A stretch of DNA of 64,000 bases from an uncultured Prochlorococcus sp. (GCA_902538225.1 CACBEF010000003.1:62001-126000); one strand, 5' to 3'; positions 31,404 to 40,003 are shown, numbered from the stretch's first letter. The notes: generated by a model from the letters alone, not told the origin. Made by a program: numbers and translations.

Positions 31404-31510
31404 TAGAACCAGCCTGGAATAATTTGTCCTGTAGTGACGTATGCACCAACTGCTGCAACGAAACCTAACATTGCTGCCCAACCGTTAAAACGTTCTGCTT
31501 CTGGAGTCAT
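31403..31510 (-). CDS. hli: Minimal high-light-inducible protein, 35 aa
   Basis: Not in the ORF track. Product MTPEAERFNGWAAMLGFVAA then VGAYVTTGQIIPGWF: the whole protein is the chlorophyll-binding helix, with ERFNGW in place of ExxNGR (Trp replaces Arg). First gene of the tandem hli pair. Confidence 0.88.
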   Translation of the reverse strand: MTPEAERFNGWAAMLGFVAAVGAYVTTGQIIPGWF

Positions 31511-31876
31511 TTTTTTTGTGTAATTTGTAAACAAATATAACATATTTATTTAATAATGTAAAGTAAATTTGAAATTTTTCCTTTTTTTGCCAGTAAAATT
31601 CAAAAAATGCTACATTTATGTGTCGAAATATACTTTATCAGTGTTTTTATTTTTGTTCTGATTTTTTAAACTCGGAAAAAAAAAAAATATGCTTTTCACC
31701 TTGTTTTTTTTACAGTTGCATCCTCATTTAGAGGTAATTTAAATTAATATATTATCAGAGTCAGCTAGTAGGGATACAGGCTGACTCTTTCTTAAGAATT
31801 TTTGGTTTTTGACAAAAAGTAGTTTTTATAATTCAAATAATTGCTATTAATAAATTAGATATATATATATGAATTT
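31511..31876. other. Intergenic region with plus-strand terminator
   Basis: 366 bases. Upstream of the tandem hli pair it must hold their promoter. A 20-codon hydrophobic ORF at 31607 is weak. A terminator-like hairpin lies at 31756-31795, hinting at a short plus transcript. Confidence 0.35.
31756..31795 (+). terminator. Terminator-like hairpin
   Basis: AGAGTCAGC-TAGTAGGGATACAG-GCTGACTCT followed by TTCTT. Closely similar to the hairpin at 11238-11274; no known gene upstream, so it may end a small RNA. Confidence 0.6.
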
Positions 31877-32041
31877 ATGTCATTCGCGACCTACTACATG
31901 CATTTAATTTTTGGAAGGATTCCTTCTCTAATGAGTTCTGATTTAATACTTTATATCTTGCCTGCTCTTACAATTTCAATATTATTCTTTAGTCTTAAAA
32001 TAATGTTTTTTAAGACTCCTAAATTGAGAAAGGTTAAATAA
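31877..32041 (+). CDS. Membrane microprotein, 54 aa
   Basis: Not in the ORF track. Product MSFATYYMHLIFGRIPSLMS then a hydrophobic segment (LILYILPALTISILFFSL) and basic tail (KTPKLRKVK). Precedes the broken methyltransferase gene by 52 bases. Confidence 0.5.
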   Translation: MSFATYYMHLIFGRIPSLMSSDLILYILPALTISILFFSLKIMFFKTPKLRKVK

Positions 32042-32093
32042 TCAAGCATTTTAGAATTATTATTTTTATTGAAGCGCCCAATTTTTTTTAATT

Positions 32094-32711
32094 TTGGATA
32101 ATAGACTTTATTTTTCGGCAACTCAAAGAAATAGAGACTGCATTGGTGATGTACTATCCACAATTATCAAAAAAGGTTCAATATTGGAAATTGGGAGTGG
32201 CAGCGGTGAACATGGAGTGGTTTTTCAAAAACGCTTTCCTGAAATAATTTGGCAAACAAGTGATCCAGAGATAGTGCATAGAGAAAGTATAAGTTCTTGG
32301 ATTGAGTATGAAGACTTAACTAAGAAAATGCCCCAGCCTCTTGAGATTGATGTAGAAAAAATTCCTTAGAAAATTCCATTGAGATTAGCTCATTCTTTGC
32401 AAGGAATAGTCTCTATAAATATGATTCATTTATCAAAGTGGTCATGTACTGTAGCACTATTCATACAGTCAGGAAAATTATTTAAAAAGGGACAATTTTT
32501 GATATTGTATGGGCCATTTAAAATTAATAATAAGCATACAAGTGAAAGTAATTATTTTTTCGATAATTCATTGAAAATGAAAAATGATCTTTGGGGTATT
32601 AAAAATCTTGAGGAAGTTTGTTATGAGAGTAAGAAATATAGTTTTTATCAAGAAGATATTATTGGGATGCCTGCAAATAATTTTTCAGTAATTTATAGAA
32701 AAGTTTCTTGA
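32094..32711 (+). pseudogene. DUF938 SAM methyltransferase interrupted by an in-frame TAG
   Basis: Two consecutive ORFs in the track (91 and 110 aa) are in the same frame, separated only by TAG at 32367. Together they give a ~205-residue DUF938 methyltransferase: LYFSATQRNRDCIGDVL, SAM motif ILEIGSGSGEHGVVF, WQTSDPE, then SINMIHLSKW and a C-terminal VIYRKV. The length fits the family. The TAG probably replaces TGG (Trp) at the ...KIP-W-KIP position. Either a recent nonsense mutation, a sequence error, or read-through. TTG start. Confidence 0.8.
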
Positions 32712-32762
32712 TAAGTCAAATTCAAATATCAATAAGTTATTCAAATTCATAATGATAGATAA

Positions 32763-32924
32763 TCAACCTGATAGTTTTTTGCTCCATTCTTTATGTTTTT
32801 GATCTAAATCTGAAATTTTTTCGCCTAAACTCAATTGTCTTTCTAATAATTCAACTTTTGTAAGTGTTATTTCTTCTGAATAAAATTTAATAGGCTGCTT
32901 GCCATGAAAATTGTCACCACTCAT
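32763..32924 (-). CDS. Small soluble protein, 53 aa
   Basis: Not in the ORF track. Product MSGDNFHGKQPIKFYSEEIT then LTKVELLERQLSLGEKIS and DQKHKEWSKKLSG. Likely a helical hairpin. It lies just upstream (same strand) of nothing obvious; function unknown. Confidence 0.55.
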   Translation of the reverse strand: MSGDNFHGKQPIKFYSEEITLTKVELLERQLSLGEKISDLDQKHKEWSKKLSG

Positions 32925-33043
32925 AGTAATACTTTAATGTGTGTATTATTTAAGATGAAAATTTTGTTATCGCTAATTCTTTTATATTCTTTTCAGATTT
33001 GCGTAAATTAATGTGATAAAGAAGTGATAATTATTGTATTTGT

Positions 33044-34210
33044 TTAATTCTCTATTTTGTATGAAGATTGCCATATATATCTTCCTCTCTTGATGTCTGA
33101 CTTAACAGCAACGCAGTTGCAAGCAATATTCCATAGAGCTTTGTGTATTGGATCAGGATTAAAGAGATATGCTTTTTTAAAGGCTTTTTTAATTAATAAA
33201 GTTGCTTTTTTTGCATGATAATGAGGGATCGTTGGACATACATGATGAACGATATGGCTAGAACCTATATTATGGTGAAGAAAATTAAGGACTCTTCCGT
33301 AAGGCCTGTCAATAGATAGAAATGCGCCTCTCATAAAGGAAAATTCAGTATTTGAAAGGTGAGGTACATCTGAATCTGTATGATGCAGCCATGTGTAAAC
33401 TACTAGCCAACAATTAACCACTAATAAAGGACCAAAATAGAGAGCAATTACTGGCAATAATCCATTGTTAAAGACTAAATACATAATGCTCAATAATGTT
33501 AAACCTACACCAATATCTGATATCCAAACTTTCTTGGCCCATATTGATGGCCATAATGCTTTAGAAAATGGTTTAGTTGGCCAAAAATGATTTGAAGTTC
33601 CATATTTAACACCTCCCGTACTTCCCGTAAGTAAATAAGCAGGCCAGCCAAATATTAGATGTAAAACAAGTTGAAGAATTCCATAATTTTTCTTACCTAG
33701 GGAATTTGAAAAATGTAATTCTTTTTCTCCGCCAACTTTTTCTGTAACTCCATTCCCTTTAATTACTAAAGGTACGTGAGTTTCTCCATTGGTTATGTTA
33801 TTTGTGAATCTATGATGAACTGCATGAGAACGCTGCCAAGAAAAATAGGGGACTAGAAGTAATGAATGTAGTAAATAACCAGTTATAGATTCCAATGTCT
33901 TGTTTTTAGAGAATGCTCCATGTCCACATTCATGCGCAATTACCCAGAATCCCATTGCAGTGGTACCTGATAGTAATGCGTAAATAATCCAAATTGGGAT
34001 CATTTTGGGGGTAAATGGAATAGATAACCCTATCGCAACAACTAATGATTGAATTAAAGCTGATTGTAAAAGATACCTAAATGAAGTTTTGGTATTGCAC
34101 TTAAAGTAGTGTTCTGGGATAACATCCTGAAATTCTTTTATGCTTGGAATATCTTTATCCTCTATTACAAGCGCTTGGCCTTTAAGACCTGAAAAATTTA
34201 TATTACTCAA
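33044..34210 (-). CDS. desA: Fatty acid desaturase, Delta12/omega-3-like (DesA type)
   Basis: A 388-residue membrane di-iron acyl-lipid desaturase. Three His boxes: HECGHGAF (about residue 95), SHAVHHRFTNN (about 129), and HIVHHVCPTIPHYHA (about 322), plus LHHTDSDVPH and SIDRPYG...HHNIGSSH, which resemble plant-type Delta12/omega-3 enzymes. It introduces a double bond into membrane glycerolipid acyl chains using ferredoxin, aiding cold and light acclimation. Regiospecificity cannot be read from sequence alone. TTG start; no earlier alternative. Confidence 0.85.
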   Translation of the reverse strand: MSNINFSGLKGQALVIEDKDIPSIKEFQDVIPEHYFKCNTKTSFRYLLQSALIQSLVVAIGLSIPFTPKMIPIWIIYALLSGTTAMGFWVIAHECGHGAFSKNKTLESITGYLLHSLLLVPYFSWQRSHAVHHRFTNNITNGETHVPLVIKGNGVTEKVGGEKELHFSNSLGKKNYGILQLVLHLIFGWPAYLLTGSTGGVKYGTSNHFWPTKPFSKALWPSIWAKKVWISDIGVGLTLLSIMYLVFNNGLLPVIALYFGPLLVVNCWLVVYTWLHHTDSDVPHLSNTEFSFMRGAFLSIDRPYGRVLNFLHHNIGSSHIVHHVCPTIPHYHAKKATLLIKKAFKKAYLFNPDPIHKALWNIACNCVAVKSDIKRGRYIWQSSYKIEN

Positions 34211-34458
34211 ATTTTTTGGTTAAGAATTTTGTTAAATAAAAGTGAATTTATATATTCTATTATCTATCACAGGATCTCATAATGAAAAGAATTTATAATT
34301 TTTTTTCGATAAAGTTTTTAAGATTTTAATTTCATCTTCAAATAAAACTATCCGTACCAAACATTTTTTATTTTATTCTTTTATCGCAATCTTATTAATT
34401 ATTTATTGATTTCTTTTTTATGCTAGTAGTCTTTGCTCTTCTTTAAAGCTTAATTAAT

Positions 34459-34590
34459 TTAAAGACCACGTATATACCTCTTTGGTAAACCAGATTGTTT
34501 ACGTGGCTTCACTAAAATAGGTAAAACAATAACTCCTACGGTAAAAAGACAGATTGGAGCAACTACCATCAATATAGATTCTAGAGACAT
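34459..34590 (-). CDS. Membrane microprotein, 43 aa
   Basis: Not in the ORF track. Product MSLESILMVVAPICLFTVGV then IVLPILVKPRKQSGLPKRYI: one membrane helix followed by a very basic tail. Lies upstream of the desaturase in the same direction but 250 bases away. Confidence 0.6.
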   Translation of the reverse strand: MSLESILMVVAPICLFTVGVIVLPILVKPRKQSGLPKRYIRGL

Positions 34591-34778
34591 GAATAATTTT
34601 GAATTTATTTATAAATAGCAGGATTTTTTTTTAAAGTCATGCGTATTTATATCTATTTTGTGAGAATAGATTCAAAATTTTTATAAACTATTAAGTAAAA
34701 AAGAAAAAAAGATTAAAAAAATTCAATTTTTTTATAATCCATTCTATTAACTTAATCATTATTTATAAAAAATTAGTT

Positions 34779-34913
34779 ATGGATGAAGAAAAAAAGTGGA
34801 TGCTTATGACTTATTATTGTCCAACTTATGGTGATTCAGGTTTTGTAAAACCAATTCAACTAACAAAAAAAGAAATTAGTAAAACATTCTCAAAAAAAAC
34901 TAGGAGTTCTTAA
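34779..34913 (+). CDS. Small soluble protein, 44 aa
   Basis: Not in the ORF track. Product MDEEKKWMLMTYYCPTYGDS then GFVKPIQLTKKEISKTFSKK. Unknown function; short but with a clear ATG and no competing ORF. Confidence 0.45.
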   Translation: MDEEKKWMLMTYYCPTYGDSGFVKPIQLTKKEISKTFSKKTRSS

Positions 34914-35059
34914 ATTAATTTTTTAAAATAAAACCTAAGATATTTCGAAAATGTTCTAAATCTTGATTGAAATCTGTTTAATTAAAATTGATATCTTACA
35001 AAAATTCGATAAGCTGCTTTTTTATTAGCAGTATTGGTAAATATATTTAAAAAAACAAC

Positions 35060-35212
35060 TTAATTTGTATCAGAATCGCATGTTAATTCACATTGATTAA
35101 GATCATGAGATGATATCTTTTCTAAAATTCTTAACATATCAATTTCTGAAAGCTCTCCATTCGAGTTCCATTTTAAAGTTGTTTTCCTTTGAGGTGAATT
35201 TTTTTTATTCAT
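35060..35212 (-). CDS. Small protein, 50 aa
   Basis: Not in the ORF track. Product MNKKNSPQRKTTLKWNSNGE then LSEIDMLRILEKISSHDLNQ and a tail with two cysteines. Its ATG lies 8 bases inside the end of the twin-Cys protein gene upstream, so translation is coupled. Confidence 0.6.
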   Translation of the reverse strand: MNKKNSPQRKTTLKWNSNGELSEIDMLRILEKISSHDLNQCELTCDSDTN

Positions 35213-35414
35213 TTTGCTCACCCCCCTTTAAATGAACTTCTAAACAACGAGTAATACATTCTTGATGACCATCCACAATACTGCATTCAGTAATACACTC
35301 AAAATATGAATTAATAGAATCTATTTCTGTGTTCTGGTTGGTAGAAACAAATGAATCATTCATAATATTGTCTAATTTATTTGGAATAGAGATATAGCAC
35401 GAATTTATGTTCAA
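35205..35414 (-). CDS. Small twin CX3C protein
   Basis: Up to 69 residues; ATG at 35414 or the internal ATG giving MNDSFVSTNQ... are both possible. The C-terminal half contains FECITECSIVDGHQECITRC, two C-x3-C motifs 9 residues apart, the arrangement of a disulfide-linked helical hairpin. No signal peptide is obvious. A strong ribosome site (AAAGGGGGG) lies within its end, ahead of the next microgene. Function unknown. Confidence 0.6.
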   Translation of the reverse strand: MNINSCYISIPNKLDNIMNDSFVSTNQNTEIDSINSYFECITECSIVDGHQECITRCLEVHLKGGEQNE

Positions 35415-35652
35415 TAATTTAATTTATTAAGTGAATTAGAAAAAATAAGTATTATTTACTAAAGCTATATTTCACCTAGTTTGCATTTAAAAAGGTAGTA
35501 TTATTATTCTTTTAAAAGATAGAAGAAAAAAACACTTTTGATTATTTAATATTAATTTTATCAGTTAATTTTTCAAAAAAATCAGCATAAAGACTGATTT
35601 ACTTTTAAGTAATTTAGTTAGAAGATAAAAAAGTACACTTTTAGATTTTCCA

Positions 35653-35805
35653 ATGAAATCATTAATAAATTGGCTTTCGAAAATGTTAGAGAGTATGGCA
35701 AATGCTTTTATGCATCCTGTAAAAAATGACTTACCTCCATCTATTGGTACTCATGCTTATAGCAGTATTCCCATAAAAAGAAAATTGAGAAGAAAGTTGA
35801 ATTAG
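35653..35805 (+). CDS. Basic small protein, 50 aa
   Basis: Not in the ORF track. Product MKSLINWLSKMLESMANAFM then HPVKNDLPPSIGTHAYSSIP and a basic end. Amphipathic N-terminal helix and a proline-rich middle. Converges with the desaturase gene, three bases apart. Confidence 0.55.
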   Translation: MKSLINWLSKMLESMANAFMHPVKNDLPPSIGTHAYSSIPIKRKLRRKLN

Positions 35806-35808
35806 GTA

Positions 35809-36915
35809 TTAACTTATTGGAATTAATTTTTCATTTTTATTATCCCAAATAATATATTTGAAGCAGTTTGAAAAATCTCTTAATTTTAAGAACTTTGATT
35901 GTTGGAGCAAATGAATGTTTGCTTTATGACAAGCTCTTAAGTTGTAATTTGGTATTCTTTCAGAGAGATGATGAATGCTGTGGAATGATATGTCTGCTAA
36001 AAACCAATTTAGCCAGTTAGGTATATCTAAATTGCTACTACCTAAAATAGCTCCATCGATGAGATCCCAATTCTTTGTATTTTTAGCATATGCATTCTCA
36101 TAGTTATGTTGTACGAAAAAAACACATATTAAAATTGCTGCTGATAAGGTTAATAAAATGGAATAAAATGATAAGAAAAAAACTAACCCCAACCATTTAC
36201 ACATAAAAATCCACCCTATTATCACTACTATGTTATTGATTATTAATTCACATAGTTCACTAAAATTATTTCCATAATCAGAAAAAGGTGGTTTGAATCT
36301 TGAATTAATAGCTAAAAGTTGAGAAATTTCTCTTTTTTTTATTTTGATAAAAGTCTCTTCCAATATATCTTTAATGAAATTAAAAATAATAATGACAAGT
36401 CCTAATCTAGGTTTTAAAACTAAGTAAAAAAAACCGCCAGGGAAAAGCATCATCCAGTTTCGACTTACTTTATAAAATATTTGCTCTCTTTTTGTAAGAG
36501 ATTCATAATCTTCAAGACTTAAAACATCTATCGGACCTTTGTAAATTTCCCAATTTCCATTATTTCTATGATGAAATGCATGATCAATTGACCATGACTT
36601 CTGGGGAATACCATTAACCAATCCAAGTAAAAATCCAAAAAAGCGGTTTAATTTCCGTTTTGTAAAAAGAGAATTATGACCGCAATCATGCATTAATGAG
36701 AACGTTCGAGAAGAGAATAGAGTTAGAAGAACTAAAAAAGGTATTAATAGAAATCCTTTAATCAATAATGAAAAAGGTTGATTTATTATTTGGTGGACGA
36801 TTAACCAAATAGAAAAGATTGGGAAGATGGTAGAAATAATTTGATAAGAAGCTCTAATATTATTTCTTTTTAAAAATGGTTTTATTAAAAAATCACGTCT
36901 ATTTACTTTAAGCAT
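35809..36915 (-). CDS. Fatty acid desaturase family protein (second, divergent)
   Basis: A 368-residue membrane di-iron protein. His boxes HDCGHNSLF (about residue 76), DHAFHHRNNGNW (about 110) and HSIHHLSERIPNYNL (about 308), with QHNYENAYA as an extra His region. Unlike the first desaturase it belongs to the bacterial DesA/MocD-like group, so the substrate could be a fatty acid, sphingolipid-like or carotenoid-type lipid. Ribosome site not evident. Position in an accessory block beside microproteins suggests it is a variable gene. Confidence 0.75.
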   Translation of the reverse strand: MLKVNRRDFLIKPFLKRNNIRASYQIISTIFPIFSIWLIVHQIINQPFSLLIKGFLLIPFLVLLTLFSSRTFSLMHDCGHNSLFTKRKLNRFFGFLLGLVNGIPQKSWSIDHAFHHRNNGNWEIYKGPIDVLSLEDYESLTKREQIFYKVSRNWMMLFPGGFFYLVLKPRLGLVIIIFNFIKDILEETFIKIKKREISQLLAINSRFKPPFSDYGNNFSELCELIINNIVVIIGWIFMCKWLGLVFFLSFYSILLTLSAAILICVFFVQHNYENAYAKNTKNWDLIDGAILGSSNLDIPNWLNWFLADISFHSIHHLSERIPNYNLRACHKANIHLLQQSKFLKLRDFSNCFKYIIWDNKNEKLIPIS

Positions 36916-36995
36916 ATTTCTCTTATTTTTTTGATGCTAACAATTTTTAAAAAGTATTGATTATTTAATAAACAAAAAAATATTTTAAAACCATA

Positions 36996-37151
36996 CTAAA
37001 GAATAAATTCTTTAGACATAGTTCTCAATTGATCTAGATTTAATCTTTCTAAGTAATTTTTAAAGTCACTAAGATTCTTATTAGAGTCAAAATTTTTACT
37101 CTCGTAAAGAAGACTATTAGAAATTAAATCAATAAGATGATCTTTATCCAT
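36996..37151 (-). CDS. Microprotein of 51 aa, MDKxHLIDLISNS family, copy 2
   Basis: Not in the ORF track. Excellent ribosome site TAAGGAGAT directly before the ATG. Product MDKDHLIDLISNSLLYESKN then FDSNKNLSDFKNYLERLN and LDQLRTMSKEFIL. Same length as and clearly homologous to the protein at 3147-3302. Function unknown; conservation of both ends with a free middle suggests a helix-turn-helix-like dimerising peptide. Confidence 0.8.
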   Translation of the reverse strand: MDKDHLIDLISNSLLYESKNFDSNKNLSDFKNYLERLNLDQLRTMSKEFIL

Positions 37152-37237
37152 ATCTCCTTATAGACCAAAATTCCTGTTAAAAAAATTAAGGTCTTGAATT
37201 CGAGATCATTAACTCATCTCTATTTAAAAGGAATTTT

Positions 37238-37456
37238 TTATAAATTTTTTAAATCTTGTTGTATTTTTTCTAATCTTTCATTTAATTCTTTTTGTTCCTT
37301 AATTAAGGCTTTTTTCTTTTCTGCAAGCTCTTTGTTCAAAGGAGAATTGAAATATTTTTGGTAAGAGACAAAAAAAACTGCTATCGCTACTGCAATGCCA
37401 AGAGCACCAATTATTAAAATTGGAGATGAAGGAAAGTCGTAAAATGGAATTGACAA
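37238..37456 (-). CDS. Membrane-anchored coiled-coil protein, 72 aa
   Basis: One membrane helix (LIIGALGIAVAIAVFFVSY, residues 14-32) followed by a coiled coil (ELAEKKKALIKEQKELNERL...). TTG start. Likely a cytoplasmic coil tethered to a membrane. No family recognised. Confidence 0.65.
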   Translation of the reverse strand: MSIPFYDFPSSPILIIGALGIAVAIAVFFVSYQKYFNSPLNKELAEKKKALIKEQKELNERLEKIQQDLKNL

Positions 37457-37662
37457 TGTACTTTACTAAAATAAATTCTAGCTATCTCATAAACAAAAAA
37501 ATGAGTAATAAATACTTATTCTTTTAAAAGCTTTATGGTAATTATGTTAGTTATTTTGTAAAAAAAATAAGTTTAATCTTTAATTGGTTTTTAAAAATAA
37601 GTATTTGTACAGCTGTCAAAGAATAAATAACTAATAATGATTAAACTAGTAAAAATTTTTTC

Positions 37663-37986
37663 ATGAAGAAAATCATAAATAAAAAAAATAATAAAAATGA
37701 ACCATGGTTTAAATGGTTAACAAGAGAACTTAATTCTTATGAAGCTTTCCAGGATTTCGAATCAGGCAAGAATCCACGAGATGTAGCAGAGGATTTTATT
37801 TCTAGAAATAGTACTGCTATTTCAGAAGTTTTCGAGAATTTTGATGAAGAAGATAAAGATACACTCGATCAGTTTCTTAAATTAACCGAATGCGAGATGC
37901 ATGTGTTTAGAATTCTTGAAAAACAAATAGAGTTAAGAAAAAAGGTAAGATTTGTAGATTTTAAAAAGAAAAAATTGAGGAGTTAA
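37663..37986 (+). CDS. Conserved protein, 107 aa, paralogue of the 48453 gene
   Basis: Contains WFKWL, NPRDVAEDFISRN and DKDTLDQFLKLTECEMHVFR, which line up with WFSWF, TPSQIAERFVNEN and NYDALTEFMKLSESELHILK in the 88-aa protein at 48453. Helical and soluble, with a basic C-terminal tail (KVRFVDFKKKKLRS). Function unknown. Convergent with the DUF805 gene, 3 bases apart. Confidence 0.65.
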   Translation: MKKIINKKNNKNEPWFKWLTRELNSYEAFQDFESGKNPRDVAEDFISRNSTAISEVFENFDEEDKDTLDQFLKLTECEMHVFRILEKQIELRKKVRFVDFKKKKLRS

Positions 37987-37989
37987 TTT

Positions 37990-38325
37990 CTATATAAGTT
38001 TATTTTTCCCATTACCAGTCTTACCAAAGCCTAGCCAGATGAACCACAAGATCCATCCTAAGATAGGTATTAAATTAATAAAGATCCATTTCCAGTCTTT
38101 TCCAAAATCTTTGATTCTTCTTACATCAATAGCTATTTGAGGAATGATACAAACTATGCCATAAACATTGAAACCAAATGTTTTTAAAAATATTGGGATA
38201 GTTAGGAAAGAAATTATAAGATTCGCTAGTTGAACTAACCACCAGTCCGATCGAGATGTGAATCCTTTGAAGTCTGTAGCTTTAATCCAAAACTCTTTAT
38301 ATGCGTTTAAAAAGTCATTAAACAT
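37990..38325 (-). CDS. DUF805 family membrane protein
   Basis: 111 residues. DUF805 pattern: FKGFTSRSDWWLVQLANLII at the start, then IPQIAIDVRRIKDFGKDWKW and a last helix with GWILWFIWLGFGKTG. About three membrane helices. Function of the family is unknown; often stress or phage associated. Confidence 0.85.
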   Translation of the reverse strand: MFNDFLNAYKEFWIKATDFKGFTSRSDWWLVQLANLIISFLTIPIFLKTFGFNVYGIVCIIPQIAIDVRRIKDFGKDWKWIFINLIPILGWILWFIWLGFGKTGNGKNKLI

Positions 38326-38393
38326 AAATTAAAAATTCAAAGAATCTAACATTATCAATTTAATCTTTAATTTATCAAAATATTATTTATTTA

Positions 38394-38558
38394 CTAAATA
38401 GGATCAAATAAATTCATATCATTTGAATCTTGTTTTGAAATCTCATCTTGATTTGGTAATGAACAGAATCCGTCTTTGCAAATCATCTTTTCTTTTGCAA
38501 TACCGTCAGTTTTTGAGAATATGTTTTTGTTATTGTTATTTGAAGATTCTTTCAGCAT
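38394..38558 (-). CDS. Small protein with CKDGFC motif, 54 aa
   Basis: Not in the ORF track. Product MLKESSNNNNKNIFSKTDGI then AKEKMICKDGFCSLPNQDEI and an acidic tail. The C-x4-C pair could bind metal or form a disulfide. The N-terminus is asparagine-rich. Function unknown. Confidence 0.6.
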   Translation of the reverse strand: MLKESSNNNNKNIFSKTDGIAKEKMICKDGFCSLPNQDEISKQDSNDMNLFDPI

Positions 38559-38640
38559 TAATATAAAAAAATTAAATCCAATATTAAATTAATAACTCAA
38601 TTTATTTTTATAAGCAACAAAATTAATATTAATTATTTAT

Positions 38641-38736
38641 TTACTTTTTTTGATTTGGCAAGTCTCTCCAAAACAGCGCCATTATGTAAATGAATAAAGA
38701 TATAGAACAAATATAAAGTAAAGAATTTAGATGCAT
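38641..38736 (-). CDS. Membrane microprotein, 31 aa
   Basis: Not in the ORF track. Product MHLNSLLYICSISLFIYIMA then LFWRDLPNQKK: one membrane helix and a polar C-terminus. Confidence 0.5.
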   Translation of the reverse strand: MHLNSLLYICSISLFIYIMALFWRDLPNQKK

Positions 38737-38982
38737 TTTTATTTATTAAAGTAATAACAAAGAAGTCCTATCATAAAAATGGGATTTCAACAGATTGGTA
38801 AATTTTTGACTTAGCAATAAAACAAATTCTAGTATTTATTTAAGTTTTTTATGCCTTCCCCAAACTTTGAGAAGGAAAATTTTTTAAATTTTTGGAATAT
38901 ATCTATTTAGTTAGTAAAACTTATAAATCTAAGAGTTTTATAAAACTAATCAAATTCTACATTTTTGAATATTTATTGTATT

Positions 38983-39123
38983 TCACGATCTATCCTTATT
39001 TATTTCTGTTAGAGCTTTTCTCCCTTCCTTAAGGGTTCTTAAGACGAGCCAGGTTAGAGAGGAAATAATAAGGATGGTAAGTGTAATTAGAGAAATATGA
39101 GTTGTATCAATATTGTTCTCCAA
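38983..39123 (-). CDS. Membrane microprotein, 46 aa (TTG start)
   Basis: Not in the ORF track. AAGGAA lies 10 bases upstream of a TTG start. Product (M)ENNIDTTHISLITLTILIIS then SLTWLVLRTLKEGRKALTEI: one membrane helix and a charged cytoplasmic tail. Confidence 0.5.
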   Translation of the reverse strand: MENNIDTTHISLITLTILIISSLTWLVLRTLKEGRKALTEINKDRS

Positions 39124-39169
39124 TTCAATTAAATTCCTTATGAGTCTTTAATTCAAAAAATTCAAAAAT

Positions 39170-39352
39170 TCAAACGTCTGATCTAGAGTAAGCAGGTATT
39201 AGCATTCCACCATCTTGATCGTCATTATTATCATCATCAAACCCACCCCCCAGAAGTAATTCAATAATTACAAGTACAGCTACTGGATAAAGGCACCATA
39301 ATATCGCAGTAAATGGGCTTACGGAGGAAGAAGCTGAATAAAATTCTGTCAT
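39170..39352 (-). CDS. Membrane protein with acidic DDQDGG tail, 60 aa
   Basis: One membrane helix (residues 16-35, AILWCLYPVAVLVIIELLLG) followed by a glycine- and aspartate-rich tail GGGFDDDNNDDQDGGMLIPA. The tail resembles DDDDQDGGKLI of the 44-aa protein at 40489. Acidic tail could bind divalent cations. No family function known. Confidence 0.65.
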   Translation of the reverse strand: MTEFYSASSSVSPFTAILWCLYPVAVLVIIELLLGGGFDDDNNDDQDGGMLIPAYSRSDV

Positions 39353-39636
39353 AAATTAATATTAATCTAAAGAAACAACAATTGTGGATCCTCTGGGTAG
39401 TGTTTTATTCAATATTTCTATAAATATTTTTCAAAAACTTTTCTCTTTAGCACGAATAGATCTTTGGTATGTATTGATATTTTTATTCTTAAAATCAATT
39501 TGAATAATTATTTTTTTAAACCTACTGAGAAACTAATAATGACATAATGAATCGCGCGATTGTTATTTTTTATACTTAACAATAATTGTACAATTTTGAT
39601 TCAAAAACTATTATTTATCTTGATTTTATAAATTCT

Positions 39637-39768
39637 ATGTTTTCTTTCACTTTTGATCCTTTGGCTGCGATATTTGGTATATCAGGAATTGTAGGCTTCT
39701 TTTTCTTCGTTTCTGCTGCTAAGGGAACTTCCAGTATCAATACAAAACCAAAAAATGAATTAGATTAG
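39637..39768 (+). CDS. Membrane microprotein, 43 aa
   Basis: ATG 39637 is preferred to the upstream TTG in the ORF track. Product MFSFTFDPLAAIFGISGIVG then FFFFVSAAKGTSSINTKPKN: one membrane helix with a polar tail. Unknown function. Confidence 0.55.
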   Translation: MFSFTFDPLAAIFGISGIVGFFFFVSAAKGTSSINTKPKNELD

Positions 39769-39832
39769 AACTTATTGCCTCAGAAAACTAAATTGAAATT
39801 TTAAATTTAGTATTTAAAAGGCTTTTTAATTA

Positions 39833-40003
39833 TTACTTATTCCATTGTTTAGAAATAAATTCAAGAAAATCTTTTAGATCCTCTTCAGGACAATTTGTTT
39901 GTTTTTGTAAATCAATGCAAATTTGCTTAATATTTTCAAAGGCCTTTTTTACTATTTCGTTTTTTTCAATAACCTCAAAATATTCTTGATCAGTAAAAGG
40001 CAT
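39833..40003 (-). CDS. Small soluble protein, 56 aa
   Basis: Not in the ORF track. AAGGA lies about 9 bases before the ATG. Product MPFTDQEYFEVIEKNEIVKK then AFENIKQICIDLQKQTNCPE and a final helix. Helical, acidic; unknown function. Confidence 0.65.
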   Translation of the reverse strand: MPFTDQEYFEVIEKNEIVKKAFENIKQICIDLQKQTNCPEEDLKDFLEFISKQWNK

